A stretch of DNA of 64,000 nucleotides from Piliocolobus tephrosceles (GCF_002776525.5 NC_045434.1:110154199-110218198), one strand, 5' to 3'. Numbered from the stretch's first letter, positions 35,406 through 47,720 are shown. Notes: generated by a model not told the origin, from the letters alone. Made by a program: numbers and translations.

Positions 35406-35852
35406 TGTTAAAGATGTTGAGGCACCACAGGGTTGAAAGTATTGTAAATTTAAAAACTTTATATTTTCTTGCTGCCTCAACATCCCCACAAAGAGGCTAT
35501 GAACACCACGACCAAGTAACCAGATGTACCTGTGTGGTAAGGTTGGCTTCTGTCACAAGTTTCCTTTCTTGCCCTCCCTGACTGTGATCTACTAACTTTC
35601 TGATGCACCAATGAAATCCTTTTATGCCTTTTGCTTATTTACTCCACCGTGGCCCTTAATAAAGGCACTTATGCGTGGGTCTTCTCTCTTTTTTGACTCC
35701 CTTCTGCATGGTTGAGCCCACTCCCTTGGTGCTCTTCCTATGTGAACCTCTCTTGGCAGGCAGTTACTCTTTAGGGTCCATGATGTAATCAACTTTGTTT
35801 TCCTGAACCTCTCCTTTTCCCCCATCTTGTGGCCATACCTGACCAACCATCA
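35406..35852 (+). mobile_element. LTR-like 3' end of the plus-strand retrovirus
   Basis: Follows the env remnant. Starts TGTTAAAGATGTTGAGGCAC and ends CCATCA, with AATAAA near 35657 and a T-rich stretch behind it. Length (about 447 bp) fits an LTR. I do not see a polypurine tract in front of it and cannot name the family; the 5' counterpart was not found at 16046-16339. Confidence 0.5.
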
Positions 35853-35857
35853 CCTGA

Positions 35858-36690
35858 AAGTAAACAGAACAGAAAACAAAAAGGCAATCTAATGGATGGG
35901 AGAAATATTTGCAAATTATATGACTGATAAAGGATTCATATCCAAAATATATAAAGAACTCCTACAACTTAACATTTTTTTAGAAATCAATTCAAAAATG
36001 GGCAAATGATTTGAATGGACATTTCTCCAGAGAAGATACACGAATGATCAATAAGCTCATGAAAAGATGCTCAATATTATTAGTCATTAGGAAAATGCCA
36101 GTCAAAACCTCTTCACCCACTAGAATGACTACAATTTTTAAAAATAGAAAAATGTCAAGTGTTGACTAACATGTGGAGGAACTTGAACACCCATACATTG
36201 TTTGCTGAGAATGTAAAATGATGCAGCCACTGCTGAAATAAGTTAGCAGTTTCTCAGAAAGTTAAACAAAAAATTACCATATGACCCAGTAATTTCAGAG
36301 AATTAAAAACAGGTGTTCAAACAAAAAACTGTACATCAATGTTTATAGCAGCACTATTCACAATGGCTAATAGGTGGAAATAATGCAAATGGCCATCAAA
36401 AGGTGAATGCATGAAGAGAGTGTGGTATATCCATTCAATAGAATATTATTCAACCATAAAAATGAAGTATTGATACATGCTACAACAGATAAGTGCCTAG
36501 AAAATATTATGCTAAGTAACAGGAGCCAAACACAGATGGTAACATATTAAGATTTCATTTATATGAAATACCCAGATTAGGTAAATCTGTAGAGAGCAAA
36601 AGCAGATTAGTGGTTTCCAGGAGCTTAGGAGAGGGGGAAATGGAAGCTGACTGCTAATAGACAAAACATATCTTTGAGATGATAAAAATG
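35858..36690 (+). mobile_element. Old sense L1 3' part
   Basis: Diverged ORF2 C-terminus and 3'UTR wording (GGCAAATGATTTGAATGGAC, ACCATATGACCCAGTAATTT, GGTGAATGCATGAAGAGAGT). Typical of L1M-age elements; no frame. Confidence 0.8.
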
Positions 36691-36696
36691 CTTTGC

Positions 36697-37005
36697 AGGT
36701 CCGGCGTGGTGGCTCACACCTGTAATCCCAGCACTTTGGGAGGCCGAGGCAGGTGGATCACTTGAGGTCAGGAGTTCGAATTCAGCCTGGCCAACATGGA
36801 GATATCCCATCTCTACTAAAAACACAAAAGATTAGCCCGGCGTGGTGGCAGGCACCTGTAATCCCAACTACTCAGGAGGCTAAGGCAGCAGAATTGCTTG
36901 AACCGGGGAGGCAGAAGTTGCAGTCAGCCAACATTGCGCCACTGCACTCCAGCCCAGGCGACAGTGCGAGACTCTGTCTCAAAAAAAAAAAAAAAAAAAA
37001 AAAAA
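36697..37005 (+). repeat. AluS-like, sense
   Basis: Full dimer with a 25-base A tail; imperfect duplication AAAAATGCTTTGCA (ending 36696) against AAAGAATGTTTTGCA (ending 37016). Confidence 0.93.
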
Positions 37006-37045
37006 GAATGTTTTGCACGACATTGTGAATAAATAAATATATACA

Positions 37046-37343
37046 GATCTGGTATGGTGACTCATTCCTGTTATCCTAGCACTTTGGAAGGCCAAGGAAG
37101 GAATATCACTTAAGGCCAGGAGTTTGAGACTAGCCTGGGCAACATAGAGAGACCATATCTATATAAAAAAACAAACAAACAAAAATTATTCAGGCATGGT
37201 GACACACATCTGTAGTCCTAGCTACTCATAAGGCTTAGGCAGGAGGGTTGCCTGAGCCCAGAAGTTGGAGGTTACAAGGTTATAGTGAGATATAATCATA
37301 TCACTGTACTCCAGCCTGGGCAACAGAGTAAGACCTTATCTCA
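37046..37343 (+). repeat. AluJ-like, sense, old
   Basis: Diverged dimer (GGTATGGTGACTCATTCCTG ... CTCCAGCCTGGGCAACAGAG) ending in (AT)n at 37344-37361 instead of a clean A tail. Confidence 0.88.
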
Positions 37344-37399
37344 TATATATATATATATATGTATTCTTCTATTGATTCTATTTCTCTGGAGAGCCCTGA

Positions 37400-37912
37400 T
37401 TAACACAAGCAAACTGATGTCATTGATTTGATACTTTTTTCCTTTTTCTAATATAGAAATTTATAGCCATAAGTTTTCCTTTAAATACAGCTTGAGAGGT
37501 ATTCCATTAATGTTTTTGATCAATAGGCTTTCTTTCTCAGCAGCTTTAGATAAATGGAAAAAAACTGAGCTAAAAGTACAAAGTTCCCATATACCCTTTA
37601 TCACTCACTTTTAATTCCCTATTATTAACATCTTGCATTATTGTGGTATATTTGTTACAATTGATGAGCCAATAATACATTATTATTAACTAAAATCCAT
37701 AGCTTACATTAGGATTCGCTCATGGTGTTGTACATTTTATAGATTTTGACAAATGTATGATGACATGTATCCAGCATTATAGAATCACAGAATAATTATT
37801 TCACTGCCTTAGAAATTGGTGCTGTACTTAAATTTCCCTCTCTTCTCCCTAGCCCCAACAACCACTGATCTTTACACTGTCTCGAGTTTTGCCTTTCCCA
37901 GAAAGTCATTTA
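37400..37912 (-). mobile_element. Old antisense L1 (L1M) 3' fragment
   Basis: Plus-strand wording such as TTTTGACAAATGTATGATGACATGTATCC and CAACCACTGATCTTT is the reverse complement of L1M 3' ends. Split in several diverged pieces. Confidence 0.55.
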
Positions 37913-38062
37913 CAGGCATACCTCATTTTAGTGTGCTTCATTTTATTGCACTTTGCAGATACCCCCCTTCTTTTTTTATTTACAAATTGCAGGTTTGTGG
38001 CAACACTGCATCAAGCAAGTCTATCAGTGCAATTTTTCCAAAAACATGTGCTCCACCAAAAC
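37913..38062 (+). mobile_element. Tigger1-like DNA transposon end fragment
   Basis: Begins TTACAGGCATACCTCATTTT and has TTGCAGGTTTGTGGCAACAC plus GCATCAAGCAAGTCTATCAG, the terminal region of Tigger1 (TcMar family). Only about 150 bp remain before an L1 ORF2 piece abuts it. Confidence 0.82.
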
Positions 38063-38665
38063 CTCTCAGATTTGATAAATGAATTGGGTAAAGTTGCAGG
38101 ATACAAAATCAGTGTACAAAATCAGTGGTGTTTCTATGCACCAATAACTAGCTGAGAATAAAATCAGGAAATCAATCTCATTTACAATAGCTACAAAAAA
38201 ATAAAATGAAATATCTAGAAATAAATTTAACAAAGGAGGTGAAAGATTACCATAAGAAAAACCACAAAACACTAATGAAATAAATTGTTGATAACACAAA
38301 TAAATAGAAAAACGTGCTCATGGATCAGAATAATTAATATAATTAAAATGACCATATTGCCCAAAGAAATCTGTAGATTCAAAGCACTATCAAAATATCA
38401 ACATCATTTTTGAAAGAATTTGAAAAAACAATCCTAAAATTCATTTGGAACCAAAAGACAGCCTGATTATCCAAACCAATTCTAACCAAAAAGGAACAAA
38501 GCTTGAGGTATCACATTACTTGACTTCAAATTATATTCCAAGGCTATAATAACCCAAACGGCATGGTACTGGTATAAAAATAGACACATAGATCAATGTG
38601 TCAGATTAGAATAGAATAGAGAACTCAGAAATAATGCCACATATTTACAGCCAACTGATCTTCCA
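38063..38665 (+). mobile_element. Sense L1 ORF2 fragment
   Basis: RT-to-C-terminal region wording (LGKVAGYKISVQNQWCFYAPITS at 38087-38155; later AAATTCATTTGGAACCAAAA and ATGGTACTGGTATAAAAATA). No 3'UTR or tail, so cut at both ends. Confidence 0.8.
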
Positions 38666-39384
38666 CAAAGATCAGTTAGGGCTTCAGCATATGAATTTTG
38701 GTGGAATACAATTCAGCTCATAGAAGTAATTCAGGGAATAGGGAAAAGTAGATAAAATCTAGATCCTATCCAAGGTAGGAATCTAAAAGGAGGCTCCTTC
38801 CATCTATAATGCTGGGATCTCAAAGTGGCAAACCCTCAGTGTAACTGTAAACAACTCAGGGATCTGTGTGAAGGATTTGGCAAGAGATAATGCTTGTCTT
38901 ACCTTTGTCACCAGTGAAGGGAAACTTAAAGTTACCTATGTGGTCCTAAAAAAATCAAGTGTATCATTTAAAGTACTCTGACATGGGCATCTTCCTACAA
39001 AGACTGGCAAAAGAAAATGCAAATAGCCAAAAGCTAGAAAGAACACAAATGTCCATCATTATTAGGAAGAATAAATAACTTATGGCCTTATATAATAGAA
39101 TATTACATACCAAAGAAAAAACAAACTGCTGCTAAATGTAACAACGCAGACAAATACCACAGACGTAATGTTGAGCAAAAGAATCCATGATATGCTATAA
39201 ATTTTTTCTATATAAAAACCAATTACTTTTATAGGCCCTAATCCTGTCTTACTGGTGTCCTTATAAGAAGAGGCAAAGTTAACCCATGTGATAGTGATGT
39301 GAATAGTGTTTTTCCTTACTGATGGAGTGTTGAGTGGTAACATACAACATGGAGCCTTTTGCAGTCCAAAAACTGTTCTACATG
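38666..39384. other. Diverged sequence, partly old L1 3' end
   Basis: 38985-39215 has old L1 C-terminal wording (GAACACAAATGTCCATCATT). The rest contains phrases typical of medium-reiterated repeats (TATGAATTTTGGTGGAATACA, TGGTGTCCTTATAAGAAGAG) that I do not assign. No gene. Confidence 0.4.
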
Positions 39385-39697
39385 GGCCAGGCACAGTGGC
39401 TCACACCTGTAATCCCAGCACTTTGGGATGCCGAGGTGGGCAGATCACTTGAGGTCAGGAGTTCAAGACCAGCCTGACCAACATGGTGAAACCCCATCTC
39501 TACTAAAACTACAAAAATTAGCCAGGTGTGGTGGCACATGCCTGTAATCCTAGCTACTCGGGAGGCTGAAGCATGAGAATCACTTGAACCCAGGAGGCAG
39601 AGGTTGTAGTGAGCCTAGATCATGCGACTGCAATCCAGCCTGGGCAACAGAGTGAAACTTCATCTCAAAAAAAAAGAAAAGAAAAGAAAAGAAAATA
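39385..39697 (+). repeat. AluS-like, sense
   Basis: Complete dimer with an AAAAG-patterned tail; duplication around TTCTACATG before and CTCTACATGG after. Confidence 0.94.
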
Positions 39698-39803
39698 CTC
39701 TACATGGATGTGTTCATAAGTGAAAATTTGCTGAGCTGTGTACCTAAGATTTCTCTAGTTTATTGTATGTAAATAATACTTTAATTTTTAAAATCTTATT
39801 TTT

Positions 39804-39957
39804 TTATTATACTTTAAGTTCTAGGGTACATGTGCATAACATGCAGGTTTGTTACATATGTATAGTTGTGCCATGTTGGTGTGCTGCACCCATCAACGCA
39901 TCAGCACCCATCAATTCGTCATTTATATCAGGTGTAACTCCCAATGCAATCGCTCCC
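39804..39957 (-). mobile_element. Very short L1PA 3' end, antisense
   Basis: Reverse complement of the last about 150 bases of L1 (ACTTTAAGTTCTAGGGTACA ... GTTGGTGTGCTGCACCCATC). Perfect 14-bp duplication AAAATCTTATTTTT at 39790-39803 and 39958-39971. Confidence 0.93.
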
Positions 39958-39971
39958 AAAATCTTATTTTT

Positions 39972-40396
39972 AAAAGAAAATGCAAATTATCTATGGAGGA
40001 ATGAAAGGCTAGACTTTTAATTTTTATAAATCTATAATGACAAACTTATAAAAAGACTAGAAAATTAATATGAATTTCCAAAAAACCTGATCTTGCATTC
40101 GGAAATTATAATCAGAAATGATGCCTAATAAGCTTCTCAAGGATATTAGATACTGAAATAATCAAACTATAAAAAATATATTTACTGAATAAAATTGAAG
40201 TTGGAAAGTAAACATGTACCAAAAACTTTAGACAATTAGCAGAATCAAAAATGAACTAGATATCCTAGAAAGGAAAATTATAAATATTGAAATTACAGAA
40301 TCAATATATTTTCTTGAGAAAACTTTTAGTTCTGACCAGGACGGAGTAGCTTATATTTTAGTAACCCTTTTTACATATACACATACAAGCATATAC

Positions 40397-40432
<36 letters not shown>

Positions 40433-41605
40433 ATGTGAACAGTCTATATAAGACAATGGTTTAAGGCATTGAGGAGTAATCGATAATGTTAGGAGTTGAG
40501 GAACCATGGTCCTTGAGAGAAGGAAAGCATAAGAGAAAAGATTCATATTTATCCTGACCTATTTTTTGAAAAAATTTTAACATGAGGACTATAGTCAAAG
40601 TATACAGCATAGTCATATTGGAAAGAGAAAGCAGAGATCAGAATTCAGAGATGCCAAGTGGCTGGGACTTAAGCAAATTCCCAAAGGGGAATAAATCATA
40701 GAGAAAGAAGCCAACTACAAATTTACCTCAAATCACTGGCCAAATTCTGAGCTTCACATTAAGAGTCAGGAATCCAATAAATCCAGCAGAAAACAGCAGC
40801 TAGGAGGCTAACAAACTGTACAGAAGTTTCAGCAATTATGTTGTACTGATGAGACAGAGATTGGAGTTCAATATTTGCCAAGGTAAAGGGGTTTTGGTAA
40901 AAACTGGGTTTTCAATTGAGATCCCAGAATGATCACACTCTAGAAATATAGACCATTCTCTACAAGTAATAATAAATTGAAATGGAGTAGTCATAACAAA
41001 GTCTCAACTCAACCCTCTGCAGGATTGATATGGTCATTAGTACTTAGAAGAGGACTTAACTCCTTTAAGTTTTCATGGAGAATGTTTAGCACCCAGTACA
41101 AATTGTGAGACATCTTATACAACATAAGCAAAAAGACAAAAACAAAGAGTAAAATAGACAATAAAAACAGACTCAGAAAAGATTTGACATTAACAGATAT
41201 TTTATATTATTATTAATTGACACATAAATACAGATTTAAAATGTAAAACTTGATCAGAGATATGAAATATAAAAAGAGTCAAATGAAAGTTCTAAAATGG
41301 AAAACTACTATAATTAAAATAAGAAGTTTAATAGATTACTAAATAGTTCATTAGATACGATTTTTCAGATGGTTGGTGAGCTGGGAAATATAAAAGAATC
41401 AAGAACATAAAAGGAGATATAAAATATTGAATAAAACATAAGAGACACATGGGACATTGATAAAAGGGCTAACATATGGGTAATTGGAGTCAAGATAGAA
41501 GCGAGAGAGTAAGTAAAAGGTATAGTATTTGAAGAAATACTGGTGAATAATTTTTGAAAATTGGAAAGAAATTGATTAAGAAATGAGTGTAAAAACTCTT
41601 TGAGG

Positions 41606-41606
<1 letters not shown>
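39972..41606. other. AT-rich region, probable ancient L1/HAL1 remnants
   Basis: Scattered L1 ORF1/5' region-like phrases on the plus strand (CAATTAGCAGAATCAAAAATGA, GGAGATATAAAATATTGAAT), too diverged for firm assignment. Includes the (GT)n tract at 40399-40432. No gene or intact frame. Confidence 0.4.
40399..40432. repeat. (GT)n microsatellite
   Basis: About 17 GT units. Confidence 0.95.
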
Positions 41607-41642
<36 letters not shown>

Positions 41643-41780
41643 AGACGGAGTCTCACTCTGTCTCCCAGGCTGGAGTGCCGTGGCGTGATCTCGGCTCACT
41701 GCAAGCTCCACCTTCCAGGTTCACGCCTTTCTCCTGCCTCAGCCTCCCCAGTAGCTGGGACTACAGGCACCTGCCACCAT
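41607..41780 (-). repeat. Alu, antisense, 5'-truncated
   Basis: Begins with a 34-base T run then GAGACGGAGTCTCACTCTG; only the 3' arm (on the minus strand) is present before it stops at GCCACCA. Confidence 0.92.
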
Positions 41781-41861
41781 TTTTAGCAAAGAAGAGTAAA
41801 GATTTAACTAAACTATGGATTTATATCCTAGAACAGTCATATAAATTTATTTTCTTACTTT

Positions 41862-42147
41862 TTTTGAGACAGAGTCTCACTCTGTCGCCCAGGCTGGAGT
41901 GCAGTGGCGCCATCTCGGGTCACTGCAAGCTCCGCCTCCTGGGTTCACGCCATTCTCCTGCCTCAGCCTCCCGAGTAGCTGTGACTACAGGCGCCCACCA
42001 CCACGCCCAGCTAATTTTTTGTATTTTTAGTAGAGAAGGAGTTTCACCGTGTTAGCCAGGATGGTCTCAATCTCCTGACCTCATGATCCACCCACCTTGG
42101 CCTCCCAAAGTGCTGGGATTACAGGTGTGAGCCAGGGCGCCTGGCCA
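41862..42147 (-). repeat. AluY/Sc-like, antisense
   Basis: Nearly complete dimer from GAGACAGAGTCTCACTCTGT to GGCGCCTGGCC. Confidence 0.94.
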
Positions 42148-42542
42148 ATTTTTTTTAAGTTTATAAAATATAGGTTCAAAATTCCCTATAAACACCAAAC
42201 AAGATAAATACAAAGAGAACCACATCAGGGACTAAGCTTAACGCTCAGTTATTATTTCTTCTGTAAGATATAATCTTCCATTAATGTAATAAAGTGTATT
42301 TTTCTTTTTTTAACTGCTGTGCAGGAAAGTATTTTATTTAAAAATGAACTGAAAGTGCCTGTCAATATTCATATATAGGAACTGTGAACACAATCATAAA
42401 ATTAGAATCAAAACACTTTGGTGATAAAAGCTTCTTCCCAAATCAAGCATGAGGCAAAAGAAAAATGTAAGACTTCATAAAACAGTAAAAATACTTGAGA
42501 AATTCAAAGCTCATAGCAGAAGTGGACATAAAAACAAATATG
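42148..42542. other. AT-rich spacer, no feature seen
   Basis: No recognisable repeat, gene or frame. Confidence 0.5.
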
Positions 42543-42862
42543 GCTGGGCACGGTGGCTCACACCTGTAATCCCAGCACTTTGGGAGGCCGAGGCAGGTGG
42601 ATCACATGAAGTCAGCAGTTCGAGACCAGCCTGGCCAACATGGTGAAACTCCATCTTTACTAAAAATAAAAAAATTAGCTGAGTGTGGTGGCACAGGCCT
42701 GTCATTACAGCTACTTGGGAAGCTGAGGCAGGAGAATCCCTTGAACCCAGGAGGTAGTGGTTGCAGTGAGCAGAGATCGTGCCACTGCACTCCAGCCTGG
42801 GCGATGAGAGTGAAATTCTGTCTAAAAAACAAAACAAAAAACCAACCAACAAACAAAAAACT
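42543..42862 (+). repeat. AluS-like, sense
   Basis: Complete dimer from GGCTGGGCACGGTGGCTCAC to an AACAAAACAAAAAACC-type tail. Confidence 0.94.
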
Positions 42863-42899
42863 GTAAAATAAAAGAAGAGTTGGCTGAATTCAATAAAGT

Positions 42900-43500
42900 A
42901 AATGAGGTTAAGATCATCATAGAAATAAGGTAAAGTGTATTTTCCTATTTCATCACGATAGCTTTCCTCTTTGGAAATTTTATTTGAATTTTAAAAATAT
43001 CCTCTATATGTTTACTTAACTTTTTGAACATAGAGTATACAGTTGTAATATTTGTATTAATATCCCTATTTGCTAATTCCAATATCTTGGTCTGTTTTGA
43101 CGGATTATTTTCCTTGTGGATATTGTATTGCCTCTGTATGCCTGGTAATCTTTGATTAGGCTCTAACATTGTAAATATTACCTTGTTGGGTGCTGGATAT
43201 TTTTGTATTGCTATACATTCTCTTGAGTTTTGTTTTGAGATACAGTTATTTTATTTGGAAAAAGTTTGATACTTTCAAATCTTGTTTTTGTGATTTGTTA
43301 GGTACATCTGAAGTGTAGCAGTACTCTATTCCACACACATGAAATATGAATTTTTCCAGTCCGTGGTGGGAAAAGGCACTGTTTCCAGCCATGTGTGTTA
43401 GGTACTATTCCTTCTTATCCTTTTTGACAGTTCATTCCCCAGCATTGAGTTTCATTACAGACAGACGCTTGTCAGTACTCTACTGAATATTCCACATGAA
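42900..43500 (-). mobile_element. Probable old L1M fragment, antisense
   Basis: Phrases such as GGTGCTGGATATTTTTGTATTG and TGCCTGGTAATCTTTGATT resemble the reverse complement of L1M ORF1/5' regions. Diverged. Confidence 0.4.
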
Positions 43501-43502
43501 CT

Positions 43503-44010
43503 GTGCTGGTTAATTTTATGTATCAGTTTGTCTTGGCTAAGGGATGCCCAGATAGCTGGCAACACGTTATTACTGTGTGTGCCTGTAAGGGTGTCTTTGG
43601 AGTAGATTAGCATTTGGACCAGTAGTCTAAATAAAAAGATCTACCCTCACCAAGGCATCATCCCATCAGTTGAGGGTCTGAATAGAACAAAAATGTGGAA
43701 GAAGGATGAATTCCTTCTTTTCTTGAGATAGGCTCATCCACTTCTGCCATCAGACATCAGCACTCCTGGTTTTCGGGCCCTACGACTTTGAGACTTACAC
43801 CTGCACTCTCCTTCCCACTCCCGGGTTCTTAGGCCTTGGAGTCATACTGAGAGTTATACCATTGGCTCCTCTGGCTCTTCAATCCTTAGATCCAGACTGA
43901 ATTACACCACTGGCTTTCCTGGTTATCCAACTTCCAAATGGCAGATGGTGGAACTTCTTGACCACTATAATCACATGAAACAATTTCCATAATAAATCTC
44001 TTCTTCCCCC
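43503..44010. repeat. Medium-reiterated, LTR-like repeat, family not named
   Basis: CTGTGCTGGTTAATTTTATG ... GCCCAGATAGCTGG ... AATAGAACAAAAA and a terminal AATAAATCTCTTCTTCC form a pattern I know from many mammalian loci. The internal repeats of short CTCTCCTTCC/GACTTTGAGACT units and the terminal polyadenylation signal fit an LTR or non-autonomous element. Confidence 0.5.
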
Positions 44011-45025
44011 TTTCTCTCTCTTCACACCACCAACTCACCACCACCACACACACACACATATATCTCCTTCCATGCAGTTATCTCTTCTTTTTGATAGTCT
44101 GTCCTATCAACTTTGGCTTCCTTGGTTTCCCAGGATTCAGCTCCATTTCCTCAACACAGCTAGTCTGACAGGCTCTGCCTCAGTTCCTCTTCCTTGAGCT
44201 GTAGGCTGAAAATCTCTCAAGATGGTAAAATGAGGCAATGGTAACGCTTACCTCATTTTTTCCCATATTTCAAAATCACTGTCTTTCATTGCCTTATTCC
44301 AGTATCTTAAAAGGTACTGTTTCACACATTCTTGTCTGTTTTGTTGCTGTTGTTTTTGCTATAGACATTGCTGCAAGTGGGAGAGTAAATCCAGCCCCTG
44401 TTGCTCATCTCACCCAAAGTGGCTTTACAAAGGTTTTTAAATTATCTTTGTAGGTAGTTCTGATATAACATGACATATCCATTCCTAACATCACCACATT
44501 ATGCAGAATCATACAATAAAAACCCCAGGGTTCATGGGAAACTGAAGTTAGGGAAACAATATAAAATACTGATACATTAAACAAAAATACAGCAACTGCC
44601 AAAAAAATGGAAGTACAGTTTTTAACATGTTAAATGGTTAGTAAATACATAAATAATACGTGGACAGGACACTTTACATTGTAAAATACCTCAAATTTGC
44701 TTTTGGAAGTGTATGCCCATGCTCTTGCACTGCACCCAGCTCCCACACCTACCACCCAGCCTGTGTAAGGAAGAGAACAAAAGAGAGATAGAAAAGGTGA
44801 AAGAAATAAGAGATAAAAAGGAAGAACATGGAGGCAAATACAAATAAGCAACGAGGAGAGAGGGGAAAATTAAAGGGAGAGGATACAGAGGACTGAGTAG
44901 CCAAGATGACAATTTGAAGAGCTGCAGCTTGTGTGTTATTAAGTAGTAGGCGTTAACTGAATTAATGTGAAAAGTTACAATGCCTTATGTGGATGGGTGT
45001 GGCTCATTGTCCTTTTGAAATGTGT
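44011..45025. other. Unassigned region with short CA tract
   Basis: (CA)n at about 44043-44058. The remainder shows no repeat that I can name; 44750-44890 is purine-rich (GAAAGAAATAAGAGATAAAA). No gene. Confidence 0.45.
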
Positions 45026-45029
45026 GGAA

Positions 45030-47242
45030 GTTTTTTTTTTTTTTAATTTAAGTTTTAGGTTAAAGGGTACATGCGCAGGTTTGTTATACAGGTAAACTTG
45101 TGTCACAGGAATTTGTTGTACAGATTATTTCATCGCCCAGGTAGTAATCCCAGTGTCCATTAGTTAGTTTTCCTGATGTTCTTCCTTCTCACTCCTCCAA
45201 CCCTACAATAGGCCTCATGTCTGTTGTTCTCTATGGGGCCATGTGTTCTCATCATTTAACTCCCACTTTAAAGTGGAAACATTTGGTATTTGATTTTCTG
45301 TTCCTGTGTTAGATTGCTAAGGATAATGGCCTCCAGCCCCATCTATGTTACTGCAAAGCACATGATCTCACTCTTTTTTATGGCTGCATAGTATTCTATG
45401 GTGCATATGTACCACATTTTCTTTATCCAGTCTACCATTGATGGGCATTTAGGTTGATTCCATGTCTTTGCTATTATGAATAGTGTTGCAACGAATATGT
45501 GCATGTGTCTTTATGGTAGAATAATTTATATTCCTCTGGGTACATACCCAGTAATGGGATTGCTGGGTCAAGCGGTAGCTCTGGTTTTGGGTCTCTGAGG
45601 AATCACCACACTGTTTTCCATACTGGTTGATTTAATTTACACTCCCACCACAGTGTATAAGTGTTTCTTCTTCTCCACATCTTCACCAGCATCTGTTATT
45701 TTTTGACTTTTTATAGCCATTCTGACTGGTGCAAAATGGTATCTCATAGTGGGTTTGATTTGCATTTCTCTACTGCTTAGTGATGTTGAGCTTTTTTTCA
45801 TATGCTTGTTTGTTGCATGTATGTCTCTTTTGAAGAGTGTCTGTTCATGTCCTCTGCCAACTTTTTAATGGGCTTGTTTTTCTCTTGTAAATGTGTTTAA
45901 GTTTCCTATAGATGCTGGATATTAGACCTTTGTCAACTGCATAGTTTAGAAATATTATCTCTCATTCTGTAGATTGTCTGGTTACTCTGTTGATAGTTCT
46001 TTTGCTGTGCAGAAGTTCTACAGTTTAGTTAGATCCCATTTGTCAATGTTTGCTGTTGTTGTGACTGTTTTTTGTGTCTTTACCCATTCCTATGTCTCAG
46101 ATGGTATTGCCTAGGTTGTCTTCCAGGATTTTTAAAGTTTTGAGTTTTACATGAAAGTCCTTAATCCATCTTGCATTGATTTTTGTATACGGTATAAGGA
46201 AGGCACCTAGCTTCAATCTTCTGCACATGGCTAGCCTATTATCCCAGCACCATTTATTAATAAGGCAGTTTTTTCCCCAGTGCTTGTTTGTGTCAGCTTT
46301 GTCAAAGATCAGATAACCATAAGTGTACAGCCTTATTTCAGGGCTCTCTATTCTGTCCCATTGATATATGTGTCTGTTTTTATACCAACACCATGCTGTT
46401 TTGGTGACTGTAACCTGTAGTATAGTTTGAAGTCTGTTAGTATTGATACCCCCAGCTTTGTTCTTTTTGCTTAGGCTTGCCTTGGCTATTCAGGCTCTTT
46501 TTTGGTTTCATATGAATTTTTAAATATTTTTTTCTAGTTCCTTGAAGAACATCATTGGTAGTTTAATAGGAATATCCTTGAAACTATAAATTTCTTTGAG
46601 CAGTACGGCCATTTTAACTATATTGATTCTTCCTATCCATGAGTATGGAATGTTTTTCCATTTGTTTGTGTCGGCTCTGATTTCTTTGAGCAGTGTTTTG
46701 TAGTTCCCCTTGTAGAGATCGTTCACCTCTCTGGTTTGCTGTATTCCTAGATACTTTTTTCTTTTTGTGGCAGTTTTGAATGGGATTGCATTCCTAATTT
46801 GGCTGTCCGCATCACTGTTGTTGGTGTATAGAAATGCTAATGATTTCTGTACATTAATTTTGTATCCTAAGACTTTGCTGAAGTTGTTTATCAGCTGAAG
46901 GAGCTTTTGGGCTGAGGCTAAGGAGTCTTCTAGATATAGCATTGTGCCATCGGCTGACAGGGATAATTTGACTTACTCTCTTCTTGTTTGGATGGCCTTT
47001 CTTTCTTTCTCTTGCATGACTGCACTGGCCAGGACTTTCAATACTATGTTGAACAGGAGTGGTGAGAGAAGGTATCCTTGTTTTGTGCTGGTTTTCACAG
47101 GGAATGCTTCCAGCTTTTGCCCAAATAGCATGATGTTGTCTCTGGCTTTGTCATATGTAGCTCTTATTATTTTGAGGTATGTTCCTTCAATACCTCATTT
47201 GTTGAGAGTTTTTAACATAGAGGGGTATTGAATTTTATTGAA
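45030..47242 (-). mobile_element. Antisense L1 (L1PA/PB-like), 5'-truncated
   Basis: T run at 45030-45045 (tail), then 3'UTR and ORF2 in reverse. The 140-codon minus-strand piece 46942-46520 (LYLEDSLASAQKLLQLINNFSKVLGYKINVQKSLAFLYTNN... TREVNDLYKGNYKTLLKEI) is the RT C-terminal region. Stops near 47242 in ORF2. Confidence 0.92.
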
Positions 47243-47265
47243 ATATGCTTGTTTGTTGCATGTAT
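47243..47265. repeat. 23-bp copy of L1 sequence at the 5' junction
   Basis: Identical over 23 bases to 45800-45822 in the same L1 and in the same orientation, but located directly after the truncated 5' end. See findings. Confidence 0.8.
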
Positions 47266-47269
47266 AAGT

Positions 47270-47720
47270 TATTTCTTAGAACATTTACAAAAAAGGGCTT
47301 ATAATTATGCATCCTTTTCATTTTCCTTTGAAATGTATATATAACTCCTACAACTCAGAAGTGTCTTTCTGAAGAAACTGAAGGACATTCCTTTGAAATG
47401 TAATCATCAGGAAGTATAAGACCCCTGTCTCTCAGTTTCTAAGAAAATAGAGTCCTAACTTCAGTAACTGCCAGATAGCAGACACAGCTGGCCTAGATGC
47501 ATTTATGTTGACCGATCTTTTGTAATTTTTTACTTCTCTGACTTTTCTTGACCCTCTGCTCATGGGTCCCTCATTTTCCCTTTAAAACACCCAATCACCT
47601 CTGCACAAATAAAAGTGGAACTCAGCTATTTCCCTTACTATCAGTAATTACTGAATAAAATCTGTTTTCAATGTTTTAACTAATGTCCTGTTGGGTTTAT
47701 CTTTGGCAGCCCACGTGACA
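47270..47720 (+). repeat. LTR-like sequence, family not named
   Basis: Has a CCTTTAAAACACCCAATCAC promoter-like stretch, ATAAAAG, and GAATAAAATCTGTTTTCAAT followed by GTTGGGTTTATCTTTGGCAG, the layout of a class I or III LTR 3' half. No partner LTR in the window. Confidence 0.4.

Noticed and set aside
41600..42055. 151-codon frame and many other 60-130 codon frames rich in SPRLECSG or HHVGQAGLEL
   Set aside because: These are translations of antisense Alu copies.
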